From Sesamum alatum (lineage: Eukaryota > Streptophyta > Magnoliopsida > Lamiales > Pedaliaceae), in NCBI GenBank assembly GCA_034509735.1, contig JACGWO010000011.1, forward strand, positions 21,498,979 to 21,562,978: a DNA stretch of 64,000 nt, read 5' to 3'. Of this stretch, positions 47,291 to 58,544 are shown piece by piece; within the stretch, counting starts at the first letter, position 1; every line of letters starts with the position of its first letter. The notes below the pieces were generated by a model that searched no databases, was not told the DNA's origin, and saw nothing but the letters and a program-made list of their open reading frames with translations. Position numbers and translations under genes: made by a program.

Positions 47291-47814
47291 GATTGGGCTA
47301 AATATCCAGCCCAATCCAACTAAATAAATATGGGCATAATATATTGATGTATGTATTTTTATCTTAGATAAACACAAAATGAAATATGCTTTCCAAATAA
47401 AATGTATACGCCAACATTCCTCTCAGTACAAGATTTATAAATTAGAAAATTGTAAGAACCCCACCAAAAATTCTCGTTTATAATCCTTTGATGAATAAGT
47501 TAGATGTTTAGATAGACAGATCGTAAAAGAGAAATTGTTGAGGTCGTAAAAAATATTAAGATAACAAAAATTGTTCATGGAGCATGGAAAACTGGTATTC
47601 ATGATTTTTTTAAAATTTCACATAAATCATAACTTTAAAAATTGTTCGATTGATCACTGTGAGCCCATATATACCCAAATTTGGACCAAAATTGAGACTG
47701 GATCATAACAAGCAAAATAAAAAATGCATGGATCTAGACATGTCCACAATTTGAAATAGAGCTTGTACCGCTAGATATATGCAATTTTTTATTTTCAAAA
47801 TATAATACAATGTA
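47291..47814. other. AT-rich intergenic, no gene seen
   Basis: No ORF or repeat structure could be supported here. Confidence 0.5.
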
Positions 47815-48105
47815 ATTATATCTTTTAATTTTTAAAAACTAACTATTGTGGTACGTCATCTCTGCATGCATATAATAAATATTCTTTCGAGTCTTAAAAT
47901 GTACTACTATAAATAAGAACAAAATATAAACTAATACATCATATTAAAAAAAAATTATCAATTAATGTAAAGTTTAAAAATTAAATAAGTTAGTTATATT
48001 ATCAATTGAAAAGCATTTTTAATTTGACAAAATAAAAATAGTACAGTAATATCATTTAGTATTGTTTATAAGTGTAAAAGCCTTTCTTTTCTGCATTAGT
48101 ATAGA
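47815..48105. repeat. Helitron-like dispersed repeat copy
   Basis: It ends ATTAGTATAGATA and shares TGCATGCATATAATA and AACTTATTTAA-type words with 25480-25850 and (inverted) 62038-62290. Confidence 0.45.
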
Positions 48106-48114
48106 TAAATATTG

Positions 48115-49320
48115 AATAGGGGTGGCAACATGGGTGGAAACTCATAGTTCCAACCCAACCCACCTAGCTTTGGGTTGGGTTGGGTTTGACATTTTTTAAT
48201 ATAGGTCTAATATATTTTTTTAATTAAATTTAAATAGATTATGGATCCTGTATGGGTTCTAATGGGTCCTAAATGGGTTCTTCATGTTTAGTTTTCTATT
48301 AGTCAATAAAATTCATTTTAGTAAATTTATGAAAGATATTAGTATAATTATAATCATGAGTTCATTATGGGTTATATATGGGTTGGTGATGGATTTTAGG
48401 TGGGTTGGATATGGGTCTTAAATGGGTCCAACCTCATCACTAACTAATTCCATATATTCTAACTTTTTTCACATTTTTTTATAAGAAAAAAATTTATGAA
48501 AACATATTAACTATGTTTCAATTTAAGTTAGTTACTTTTTTGCACCATGGGTTTTATATGGATTGATGATGGGTTTTAAATGGGTTCAACAAATGGTTTA
48601 ATTGTTTAGATTCATTGTTGATTTAGTTGTAATATATATCACTAATTATTTCTCATTTCTAACTTTTCGCATTTTTTATGAGAAACAAAATTTTCGAAAT
48701 ATATTTAGTAAAATAATATTTTTCAAATTAATGAGCAACATAAGAAAAGTAAAGTATTTTATAAAATAGTCAACTTGCAATTCATATGTTTCCATGTAAA
48801 ATTATTTTTATTTTTATTCTTTTCAATAAATTGATAGTATACAATTATACTATGAATTTCAATCAATACATCAAATATTAATATCTAAGCATAATTTATA
48901 ATCTATAGAAAGATAACTATTATTATTACAATTGAAAGCCACAATTCAATTTTACAAACAATTTTGGAGAAATTGATTGCATACTGTTAATTTTATGATT
49001 CATTTTAAAAAATGCAGTATTTTGTATACCTTATGAATTTTTCATTTTATAATTTAACAAATAAATTTTTAATATACTGGTTACTTTCCAAAAATAATAC
49101 ATAATGCAAGTTTAGTCGTATTATTTAAAAGTTGTATTAAAAATGTCCTCATCTTACTATTATAATTAAAAAAGTTTATTTTTTAAATATTAAATATAAA
49201 AAAATAATTACATTAATCCAATCCATTTAAAACTTATTGATTCGAACTCATATTTAACTCAACTCATTTTAAATCTGACCCGCTTGGTCCATCGCAACCC
49301 GACCCAACATGTCATCAATC
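48115..49320. mobile_element. hAT-like MITE rich in TGGGTT words
   Basis: The left GGGGTGGCAACATGGGTGG and the inverted right GATGACATGTTGGGTCGGG pair loosely, with Thr/Gly-coding GGGTTGGGTT words next to both ends and repeated TTTTAGGTGGGTT phrases inside. The GGGGTGGCAA start is common in plant hAT MITEs. No 8-bp duplication was seen. Its right end lies about 350 bp upstream of the ATG at 49678. Confidence 0.5.
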
Positions 49321-49618
49321 ATATTACTAGGGTGAGAGAGAAAGAGATCGCCACTTCTCTCTCCCTCTTCCCGCCATTTTGCGGCTCCGTTGCCACGTCA
49401 TCACATTGCCATTCCCTGCCACGTGGCACTCCAGTGTCCACCTCCTCTCTGACACTCCATAAATGAATAACTCCCACCCCCACGCAGACGACACCCATTT
49501 TTGTATTCTGCACTCAATTCGACGTCGTATGCTCGACTGCTGCAGCGCCATTCTCATTTCGAAAATGCACACACATCCCTCTGTTCTGTGTGCATTGCGT
49601 GAGACCTGAAACCCCAAT

Positions 49619-49659
49619 CCTCTCTCTCTCTTTCTCTCTCTCTCACACACACACACACA
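49619..49659 (+). repeat. (CT)n(CA)n tract in the leader of the 171-aa gene
   Basis: A pyrimidine-rich CT run passes into an alternating CA run and stops 18 bases before the ATG. Such CT tracts are common in plant 5' UTRs and core promoters. Confidence 0.7.
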
Positions 49660-49677
49660 GTGAAAGATCGCGCGCAG

Positions 49678-50193
49678 ATGGAAATGGAAGAGGGTAACAG
49701 TGGTACTACCGGAGCTGCGGTTGTCTTCGGCGGAGACGCGGCGCAGGAAGACGACAACAGCGTCATGGCTTCGTGGCTTATAGTCGACGACGAAGAAACG
49801 GCTTCGGAGCTGTCGAAACTTCTAGACTTGTTCGGGACGCCTCCGCCCCCTATGAAGGTGCGGTTCATCGACGACCCCTACTCCACGTCACTGATATTCC
49901 AGTCGTCGTCGGCTTACGTCACCATCAACGGCAACGAGGAGTCCTGCGGCTCTTCCTTCTCCGACTCCGATTCCTCCGTTATGGCCAGCATCGACCTCGG
50001 CGGAGCCAGGAGGTGCAGAGGCCCGTGGGTGCTTGACTGTGCGGAGGCGCGTGAGTGGTGGATGGAAGCGACTATTCTCGGTGAGGCCGACATCGACGTG
50101 GAGTTCGAGGGGTTCCTCCCCGGCGGCGGTGAGTATCCCGATGACGGTGAAGATGCAATGTGGGTGGAGTTTCTTGGAGAAATATTCGGCTAA
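49678..50193 (+). CDS. acidic 171-aa plant protein of unknown function, intronless
   Basis: I recognise no named family. The ATG at 49678 (MEMEEGNSGTTGAAVVFGGD) is the first in frame; an upstream GTG is not a credible start. The protein is strongly acidic (many Asp/Glu, few Lys), with VMASWLIVDDEETASELSKL, a PPPPMKVRFIDDPYST stretch, SSAYVTINGNEESCGSS and a Ser-rich SFSDSDSSVMASID, then RGPWVLDCAEAREWWMEATI and an acidic C-terminus. No signal peptide, membrane span or catalytic motif is seen. The coding region is GC-rich and codon-like compared with its AT-rich flanks, which supports a real host gene. A Mutator element begins 245 bp after the stop codon. A role in regulation is possible from its composition but is a guess. 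Confidence 0.82.
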   Translation: MEMEEGNSGTTGAAVVFGGDAAQEDDNSVMASWLIVDDEETASELSKLLDLFGTPPPPMKVRFIDDPYSTSLIFQSSSAYVTINGNEESCGSSFSDSDSSVMASIDLGGARRCRGPWVLDCAEAREWWMEATILGEADIDVEFEGFLPGGGEYPDDGEDAMWVEFLGEIFG

Positions 50194-51642
50194 CTGAAGA
50201 AAAGATAGTTGACTAGGGTTTTGACCGGAAGAGAAGAGGACAGAATCAGAATGTGAGTACAGGATTTGTTGTTAGTGGTTTTTGCTCTGAATGTTTTGAA
50301 TTTGAACACACAAATTGTAAAGACAAAAGTTCATTGGATTGAAGGTTCTAGCACAAGCTCCCTTTATTTTGGTTGATTCTTTATTTCTTTTGTTTTTTCT
50401 TTTTCTTTTTTTAAAAATCAATTTAACATATCAAAATGAAAAAAATACACTTTTGATCCCATAGGTCATGGGCTGTTGTAATTTTAGTTTCATTGTTTAC
50501 GGACTCAGCACTTTTGGTCAGACAGGAACCAAAAGTGCTGCACTTTTGGTCCCCATTCCGTTAAAGGTGTTAAAAGATGAATGAAAAACCACATTTGACT
50601 TTCAAAATGGTTTTGTATGGTTTGAAACCACTAGAGTTTTTGGAGGTAGTGTGTTTCCCGATTTTGGCCCTAATTTGAAGACTTTTATTCTATAAAATGT
50701 ATTTTAATTGCTTGATTTAGCTAAATTTATGTAAATTCAATAGAGTATAATCTGCAATTTTATAAAGATATTATTATAAATGACTGCAAAAAAATAAAAT
50801 AAAATAAAAGCACAAAAAAATTAAAAGCAAAAATGAACCAACTGCATTCGAGGGAAAAAAAAATGTTTGCAATATATAGACATTGTCATGTTTTCCCCTG
50901 CCAACTATGCACATATATGCAATTTACATTACGAAAGAATTGCCAATGTTTGCAATTGCCGAAAAATTGCAAATTTGCCCAAAAATTGCAAACAAATTTG
51001 ATCCCCAAAAATCTGATTACATCCTCAAAAAACTTTACAAAATCCAAAAACTGATTACGCTCAAGTGCTCGGTTTCTTCTTCTTGGTTGCCTGTATTGCA
51101 GCCGAAAGGTTTGTCATGGTGACAAACCTGTTTTCTCCTTTTGTTAAAAAAGACACTTGGCTCTCACTCCTCGATGCTTCATTGGCGTTCGAACATTGTG
51201 AGAAAACGTGCCTAAGTGGTTGATATATCTGCACACAAAGAAAATATGTCATTTACAATTAAACTAAATCATACATTTTAAACTTAATAGATTACGTGTT
51301 CTTCCATAACATTAACATCTTGACTTTGGATTCCTTGTGTAGGGGGCTAGCTTCCAACCTGCAATATCCAAGAATCTCAATCAGTTTTGACTGTTTGAGG
51401 AATAATCAGTTAATACGGAACAATACTTACAGATTTGAACTTCTGACTTTTCAACACAGGAGTTGAAATGGTCCTTTTCCTTACCTGTAAAAATAAGATA
51501 TATAAATTAGAAAAATAAAATATTCAATTTTGAATAAAACATTACATGATACTTGTAAGATTGCTTCTTCAGCTTACATGTAAGAATACTTACAGTTAGT
51601 TTTCTCTGGGGATGTTGTTGTCCTCCTTAATTCTTCTTCTTC

Positions 51643-53600
51643 TCACATCATTTTTTGGTTGTGGCCAGTACCTCCACAGTACTGGCACTTCACTGTGTAA
51701 AATTGCTTCTTCAGCTTGATTGGTTTTCTCTGGCCGCTTCTGCTGCTTCTCCTCTGTTTGTTTGATACTTCATCTTGCTCCATTCTCCTAGCTCTTGATG
51801 GTCTACCTGATTTTCTACCAAAATTGGGTGGAAGTGGAGAAATATGCCTTGTTTGAGCCCACAACTTAGGGCCATTTACAGGCATGATTGCAGCCTGGTA
51901 GACCCTCTTAAAAGTATGCACACTGTAGCATGGATTAACAAAATCCTCTAGATCAAGGACTTGACTGCATATTGAAAAAAGTTATGCTCCAATGTATTGG
52001 AGGCTTATCCCTTAACCACTCAGCCACCTTTCCATTCAGTTTGATCATTTCCTCCATCTTGCTCCATTCTCCTAGCTCTTGATGGTCTACCTGATTTTCT
52101 ACCAAAATTGGGTGGAAGTGGAGAAATATGCCTTGTTTGAGCCCACAACTTAGGGCCATTTACAGGCATGATTGCAGCCTGGTAGACCCTCTTAAAAGTA
52201 TGCACACTGTAGCATGGATTAACAAAATCCTCTAGATCAAGGACTTGACTGCATGTTGAAAAAAGCTATGCTCCAATGTATTGGAGGCTTATCCCTTAAC
52301 CACTCAGCCACCTTTCCATTCAGTTTGATCATTTCCTCCATTCTTATCTTAAATTCAGACTCTATACTTGCCTTTAGCAGCATTCCATAATGCAGTTTTA
52401 TAGGCCAACCCTTTAAAGGCCGTTGTTTTCATGTTTTAATGCAAATAGCGCACACAAAACCTTTTATCTGAACCTAGAAAAACTGACTTAAATGTTGATA
52501 TTAACCCCTTTTGTTTATCACTTATAAAAGTGTAAACATCTTCTCTTACAATGTTCATATTAGATTTTAAGAACCCCAGAAACCACTCCCATGCTTCCCT
52601 TGTTTCCCCAGATACTATTCATATGTCAAAGAATATAAATTATTGTTCGGATCAATTGATATTGCAGTTAACAACACTCCACCATGTGGCCCCTTTAAGT
52701 GGCAACCATCAACCCCTATAATTGGTCTGCACCCTGACAAGAACCCGACCCTCAATGCATCAAACATCACATAAAACTTATCAAATTTTCTGTCATCAGA
52801 AGTCATCATCATGATCACATTAGACCTAGGGTTACTTTTCCTTAATTCTTCAGCATAATCCCATAGAAGGGCAAATTGATCATCAACAGACCCCCTCTAT
52901 AGCATTTAATGCCTTTCTTTTGGCTATGTATGCTTGGTACTTTGAGACATTACACCCAATGTATTTTATTACATCTTTCCTAAACCCCTTAACAACCCTA
53001 TTAGGATAAGTTCTGAATGAGTTTTCATATTTTTTTTACAGCCATCCACTTTTCCCATTTTTCACATTGAAAGATCTTGCACATGTATGAACAGGATTGT
53101 ACTTTTTTATCTGGAAGGTGGATTCACCTATCACTTTCAATGCATTCATCTTCAACTCACACCCTTCCCCATCACATCTTTCATGTATCCTCCTACTATT
53201 ATTTTTTTTTAATTTATTTTCAGGCTTCTTCTTGTCTTAACAACATGACCATGTACAATATCTTTAAATTTAGATTTTGAATTGAAAATCATCACAATTT
53301 CAAAAGTGGGATTATATTTTTCAGATGCATTTAAACACTTTTTTCCCATCACCCCCTTCATTATCCTCCTCACTTTCAAAGTCATCCCACTTCCTACCAT
53401 ATCCTCATTTGATGCAGATTCAGAATCAACTAAGGCATCTCTAACATCAACATCCCTAACCACATCTCTTCTATTTTCAGCATCATCATATTCTAAATTA
53501 ACACCATTATCTTCAGGTTTTATACTATCACTAAACCCATCATCCTCAATCTCCACACTTATCCTGTCATTTTCAACCACCTCATCTTCCCATTACCCTC
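51643..53600 (-). pseudogene. MuDR-type transposase, broken
   Basis: In order on the minus strand: an acidic N-terminus ending SKSKFKDIVHGHVVKTRRSL (53209-53580); a zinc-binding region with NPVHTCARSFNVK and KSGWL (about 53060-53110) then VVKGFRKDVIKYIGCNVSKY; the catalytic region FLSGCRPIIGVDGCHLKGPH and GGVLLTAISIDPNN with the first Asp (52615-52818); SDKQKGLI and RFCVRYLH; then a Pro-rich linker and a C-terminal CQYCGGTGHNQK zinc knuckle (51643-51921). Stops and frameshifts occur throughout, and the C-terminal part is duplicated. The intact enzyme would bind the TIRs and mobilise the element with 9-bp duplications. Confidence 0.88.
51771..52338. repeat. 284-bp tandem duplication inside the transposase gene
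   Basis: The unit from CATCTTGCTCCATTCTCCTA runs 51771-52054 and repeats at 52055-52338. The copies are nearly identical (for example GCATATTGAAAAAAGTTATG against GCATGTTGAAAAAAGCTATG), so the duplication is recent relative to the decay of the element. Both encode the MPVNGPKLWAQTRHISPLPP stretch. Confidence 0.93.
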
Positions 53601-53904
53601 CCCACACCTCACTGTATATGCCATTTCACCCTCCCCCCTTGACTGTATCACCCTCCCCACCCCTAATTGCATCACCTTCAACACCCTCAACACCAGGTTG
53701 TTGTGACCTAATTTCATCGACCACACCCTCCTACATACTCGGGATTAGGACTATGTACTAGTTCCCCCCCATTATGTAGTTTTTAGAGTGATATAAGGGT
53801 CATTAACAACTGCAGTAAAAACAAAGAAAAGAAAAAAAAGAAAAAAAAAGGAACAGTCAGAACCCCATAAACCCCTAAAACTACAACAACCAACAATAAT
53901 ATTT

Positions 53905-55097
53905 GGGTAAATTGCATAACACCCCCCTGTGTTTTGGTGAAATAGCACGAAATCCCCCTATGTTAAATTTATAAGCAAAAAAACCCCCTGTGTTTTATAA
54001 AATACAACAAAAAACCCCCTCTCCATTAGAAACTAACGGAGTACGGAGAGTGTATCACACGCGCGTATTGTGAAAGTGGGTTTTGTTTTTGGCATTTTTG
54101 GAGGTTATTTTAAGCGTGTAAATGTCTCTTTTGCCCCTTTCAGTTTGGATCTTTTTGTTATATTATTTTAATAAATTATATATTTAATTAATTTTAAGTC
54201 ATTATTTAGTCAAATATATTTAGTAAATTATATTTACTTATGAAATATTTTTATATAAATATAAAAATACATAAAAAACATATAATTTTTTAAAATTTAA
54301 ATTCTAAATTAAAAAAATAATATAAAAATTAATATACTAAAAAACAATATAAAAATTAATATACAAAAAACAATATAAAAATTAATATACAAAAAACAAT
54401 ATATAAATTAATATACTAAAATTCCGCCGCCTCGCCGTCGGCCACCTACGATGGTCGCCTGGGAGCCGCTTGCTGTCGTCTGGATTTGGGCGATGGCGGT
54501 TACCCAGCTGGGCGACGGTGGGCGACTTTGCAGAAGGGGGCGACGCGCTGAGAGGGCGACCACTGTCGCCCCACGAAATCGCGAGGCTACGTCGCGTCGC
54601 CCCCTTTGCGCTAGGCGACGCGATGTCGCCAGGTTCTGGGTGACCATGGGGGCGACTGTCCTTCCTTTCCGCCGTCGCCCCCTTCTGAAAGGGCGACCGC
54701 TATCGCTCCCATTTGCGAGGGTGACGGCGAAATCGCGAGGCAACGTCGCGTGCCGGGTTCGTCGCCGCCGACAGAGGCGGCGGCCGTCGCCGCCTCTGTT
54801 ATTATATATATAATATATATGTATAGTATATATATGTATATATATAAATAGATAATATATTTTTAAATTACTTGATATCTGAGCCGTTCATTTTTTAGTG
54901 ATTGAAGATCACTAGCCATTGTAACAAGGGTATAACGGGCAATTTGGTCAAAATTTTAACGCCGTTAGTGACAACTAACGGAGGGGGAGAGTATGCATTA
55001 TTTTGCAAAATACGGGGGCTTTTTTGCTTATTTTTTTTAACACAGGGGGGGTTTAGCTAAATTATTAAAACACAGGGGGGTTTTATGCAATTTATCC
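53905..55097. mobile_element. Mutator-type element with GC-rich core, nested, 9-bp TSD
   Basis: Perfect 9-bp duplications ATAATATTT flank it (53896-53904 and 55098-55106). The ends GGGTAAATTGCATAACACCC and (inverted right) GGATAAATTGCATAAAACCC begin long TIRs built from CCCCCTGTGTTTT blocks, followed by a CTAACGGAG / CTCCGTTAG pair. Inside, AT-rich shoulders surround a GC-rich core (54420-54800). The plan is the same as at 9977-11038, with related end motifs (TGCAATTTACC, CCTGTGTT), but the cores differ. No transposase is present. Confidence 0.88.
54420..54800. repeat. GC-rich core with GGCGAC/GTCGCC words
   Basis: About 380 bases are dense in GGGCGAC and its complement GTCGCC, giving local dyad symmetry, and are flanked by TATATATA stretches. 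Frames on both strands are Arg/Ala/Pro-rich with no recognisable domain. The origin, whether a captured host GC-rich exon or an amplified GC word, cannot be told by eye. Confidence 0.75.
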
Positions 55098-56224
55098 ATA
55101 ATATTTTTATCCAACTACACTGTTTTTATACAAGAACACAACCAACAAACAAGAACACACCCTCCTACATACTCAGGATTAGGACTGTGTATTAGTTCCC
55201 CCCATTATGTATTTTTAGAGTGATATAAGGGTCATTAACAGCTGCAGTAAAACAAAGAAAAGAACAAAAAGAAAAAAAAAAGGCAACAGTCAGAACCCCA
55301 TAAACCCCTAAAACTACAGCAACCAGTAAACAACAATAATATTTTATCCAACTACATTGTTTTATACAAGAACACATCAACAAACAAGAAACCAACAAAC
55401 ACAAACCAATATTCTATAGAGATCAATAAAATTTTATTCAAAATACACCAAAATAAAAAGCCCTAGTTTCTACAACAACCAACTCCACTTTAAACAAGAT
55501 TTCTCGTGCTTCACAAAGCACAAAAACACAACATTATTCTACAAAAGCAAGTATTAAACAAGAAAATAAAACGAAATACCCAAAAGAGTAAAACTCACCG
55601 TATTTCAGAGGTGGGAGGTGGTTCAAACGGCTACTCCTTAAAGCCATGGCCTTCAGCGTCCTTCCGTGACCTTCAACAACAGAGATCTTCACTTGCAATG
55701 GGGATGTTTATGGAATTTTTTGGAGGAATTTAGAGAGAAGAAAGACTTAGTTTTTTTTTTTTTTTTTTCCAAATTTTGGGGAAGAAGGAACTGACTATGG
55801 ATCTCTTTGACTGAGGTTTCTGTTGACTCATGGCACGTGAGTGTCATGTGAGTGGGAAACCAAAACCACTTCCGAAAATTAATCAGCACGTGAGAACACG
55901 CGCGTTGGTTTCCATCAAGAACCTAACGTTCGTTAACACTTGGGACCAAATGTGCAACACTTTTGGTTCTAGTGGGATCAAAAGTGCTAAGCCCATAAAT
56001 GATGAGATTAAAATTACAACAATTCGTGTCCTAAGGGACCAAAAATACATTTTTTCCTATCAAAATTCTTAATATTTTCCATTTGCTTCAACATACAGCT
56101 CTTATTTCAAATTATAAAATTTATAAAAATTTAATGATATTTTTATGTCGACGGTTTGATTTTGTGAGTTTTGAAGCCCACCAAAACAGTTAAGTGCAGT
56201 ACGGTTTTATCATGGTTTTACAAT

Positions 56225-56815
56225 AACGGTTTATTACATACTACTAATATTTGTACATTCTGTGCAATTTTAATAAATATTATTTAAAATATAATATTTA
56301 TAAATATTATTATTTAATAAAGTATATACAAAATTATAAATTAATATTAAATTTATAAAAAAAACTGTAACAAAAAAGATGAATGAAAATAATATAAAAC
56401 TATGAAAGTATAATGGGAAGTAGGAAGTTGATGAAAAATCAAAAAAATAATTTAAATATAAAAAAATAAAAATAGACCAAAAAGGGAGAGACACTAAATA
56501 AGTGCTCTCTCTGAATATATAGTACTAGTAATTTGTGACACCTTATGTGTGTGCAATTTCTATAATACTATTTAAAATAAAATATTTATAAAATATTTTA
56601 TTAAAAGTTAATAAAATATATACAAAATAATATGTTAATATTAAATATATAAAATCATGGCCACAAAAAAAGATGAATGAAAATTAAAAAAATAACTATT
56701 AATGGGGTAATGGGAAGTTACATGAGAAAATAAAAAAAAAAATTAAATGTAAAAAAAGACCAAAGAAGTGGAGACATAAAAAATGTACCCTCCTTTAATA
56801 TATAGTACAGATATA
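56225..56815. repeat. two tandem copies of an AT-rich dispersed repeat
   Basis: Both units contain GTGCAATTT, ATTTAAAATA, ATAAATTAATATTAAAT, GATGAATGAAAAT and an AGACCAAA..GGAGA block, ending near AATATATAGTACTAG (56515-56529) and AATATATAGTACAGA (56798-56812). The repeat split by the hAT-type element in the beta-galactosidase intron (13395-14815) is a third copy. Confidence 0.7.
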
Positions 56816-56819
56816 TAAA

Positions 56820-57076
56820 ATTAAATTATATTGACACTCCTGAAATTATGTTTAATTACATAAATATTTCATGCCCTTTACAAAATTACAAATATATCAC
56901 TTGAGATTGTATTTGCAATTATAAATACACTATTTATTCAATAATAAAATTTACACAAATACCCTGGATACATTGAACTAACACACATTCAGAAGGTGTC
57001 CTTGTAATTTTATAATCGATAGAGAGTATTTGTGTAAGTAAGCCTAATTTTGGTAAATATCAATGTAATTTACCTT
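56820..57076. mobile_element. foldback MITE, same family as 25189-25445
   Basis: AAATTATATTGACACTCCTG on the left pairs with ATATCAATGTAATTTACC on the right, and the order of inner motifs follows the 25189-25445 copy. The duplication is not clear. Confidence 0.6.
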
Positions 57077-57694
57077 AAATCATCGCAAACTATTTGGTTC
57101 GATTTATTTTGAGCTATATTTAAAATTTCATGATCACATTTGTTAAACTCTAAAATTGACATCCTTGCAAGGTCTTAGAGAAGTCAATATAGTTTTATTA
57201 TTTCAAATTAATTAATACAATTTTGGGCCTACCACTAAAACATTGAACTACAACCCAATTAATTGAGATTGAGGCTGAGAGTGTTATACGTTGTTGGTAT
57301 GGAAGGGCTCAATAAATAATACTTGTAATATTTGATTGTTATTTTTTTAATAAATTAATTTTAAAAATTTGTGTAAATTTTAAATTTATTAAGAAATATA
57401 ATTAGTTAAGTTTATAATTATAATTATTAAATTATTAATAATAGTTTTTAAATTATTAAAATTAAAAAAAATCAAACTCTATCAAAATTTAAAACAAAAA
57501 GAAATTGGGCAAGTCACAGCCCAATAAGTGTTATTAGTTTTAATTTTTTATTATTCTTATTATTTTATATTATTTTATTAAATAAGGCTATTTTTAGGAG
57601 AAGAGACAAGGAAATTCCATATTGTAATAATAGTAAAATAAAAAAGGAAGCCAAAAATGAAAATTAAAAAAAGAAAAGAAAAGAAAAGGAAAAT
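57077..57694. other. AT-rich intergenic, no gene seen
   Basis: No ORF or closed repeat could be supported. GAAAAGAAAAGAAAAG near 57673 is a short purine repeat. Confidence 0.5.
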
Positions 57695-57697
57695 CTA

Positions 57698-58190
57698 GCC
57701 TATGTTTGGTTTCATTTTCATTTCATCTCCGAGATGATTAGAAAATAAAACTAAACATAACATTACTTTAAACACCTTTACTGGGTGTTTTGGACATTCT
57801 CCCATATATACATACATCCACTTATAAATAAACAATATTATTATATACATATATACATTTATAATAATATATAAAAGAGACATGATTTGACAATAAACAG
57901 TGTTTTTTGTCTCCCAATATACAATACAATACATACAAAAAAACATAAATATTACTATATACATATATAAAAATATATAAAAGAGACATGATTTGACAAT
58001 AAATAGTGTTTTTTGTCTCCCAATATACAACACAATACATACAATATATTTTTTACACTATTTAAAATTAACTCCAAAAACAAACCCAAACATACACCCT
58101 ATTTTTAACACACACTTATTTATTTTCATTTTCTCTCTTTATCTCCACAAAACAAAACAAAACATGTTAAAAATGAAACCAAACATAGGG
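57698..58190. mobile_element. Tourist-like MITE with internal 106-bp tandem duplication
   Basis: The left GCCTATGTTTGGTTTCATTT and the inverted right CCCTATGTTTGGTTTCATTT pair; CTA flanks both sides (57695-57697 and 58191-58193), a 3-bp duplication as in Harbinger elements. Inside, a unit with AGAGACATGATTTGACAATA recurs 106 bases apart (57876 and 57982). Confidence 0.75.
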
Positions 58191-58544
58191 CTAATTTCCG
58201 GTCCCTTCAAAAGAAAATCTAATTTCCGGTCTACTTTTTTACAGAGTAATGAGTTTAGTAGTATAAAGTTTCAACACAAATGAAGTCTTTTGATAATATG
58301 ATAATTGGGCTAAACTTTTCTTGTCCATTTAGGCCATGTCTACATGAGCGTATTGCATTAGGTCATATTATAATAGATTCATACTATTTATTATATTAGC
58401 CTGTACAATATTATTCCATAGCTTATTTACTTTGTATTGGTTATATGGGTAATAATATGGATACAAAAATAATAGGACATTTACTACCAGCCACGTAATT
58501 TCGAATTGTGTATACAATTATATTTTTGCCAATTGCATTTAAGA

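Larger units (their letters stand above)
53720..55400. repeat. direct duplication of about 235 bp, first copy split by a nested element
   Basis: The unit starting ACACCCTCCTACATACTC is at about 53726 and again at about 55145. The first copy is interrupted inside AATAATATTT at 53904 and resumes at 55098 with TTATCCAACTACACTG; the second copy is continuous to TTATCCAACTACATTG (about 55336). So the MULE carried a tandem duplication and the small element later jumped into one copy. Confidence 0.85.
50438..56057 (-). mobile_element. Mutator-like element (MULE), 5.6 kb, 9-bp TSD, decayed
   Basis: Perfect 9-bp direct repeats TATCAAAAT flank it (50429-50437 and 56058-56066). The left TIR (TACACTTTTGATCCCATAGG, GGGCTGTTGTAATTTTAGTT, GACTCAGCACTTTTGGTC) is inverted at the right end (about 55940-56057). 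The minus strand holds a MuDR-type transposase in pieces. It also contains a 284-bp duplication, a second direct duplication and a nested GC-rich-core element, which add much of its length. Confidence 0.92.

Noticed and set aside
49327..49868. Minus-strand frames overlapping the leader and start of the 171-aa gene
   Set aside because: They run through the CT/CA tract giving Arg-Glu repeats and oppose the well-formed plus-strand gene.
53282..53761. A 159-codon plus-strand Ser/Pro/Thr-rich frame
   Set aside because: It is the antisense of the acidic N-terminus of the MULE transposase.
54408..54813. Arg/Ala-rich frames on both strands of the GC-rich core
   Set aside because: Overlapping open frames caused by high GC; no domain, and they lie inside a MITE.
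57695..58040. Minus-strand Tyr/Ile/Cys-rich frames with internal repeats
   Set aside because: They read through the 106-bp tandem duplication of a Tourist-like MITE.
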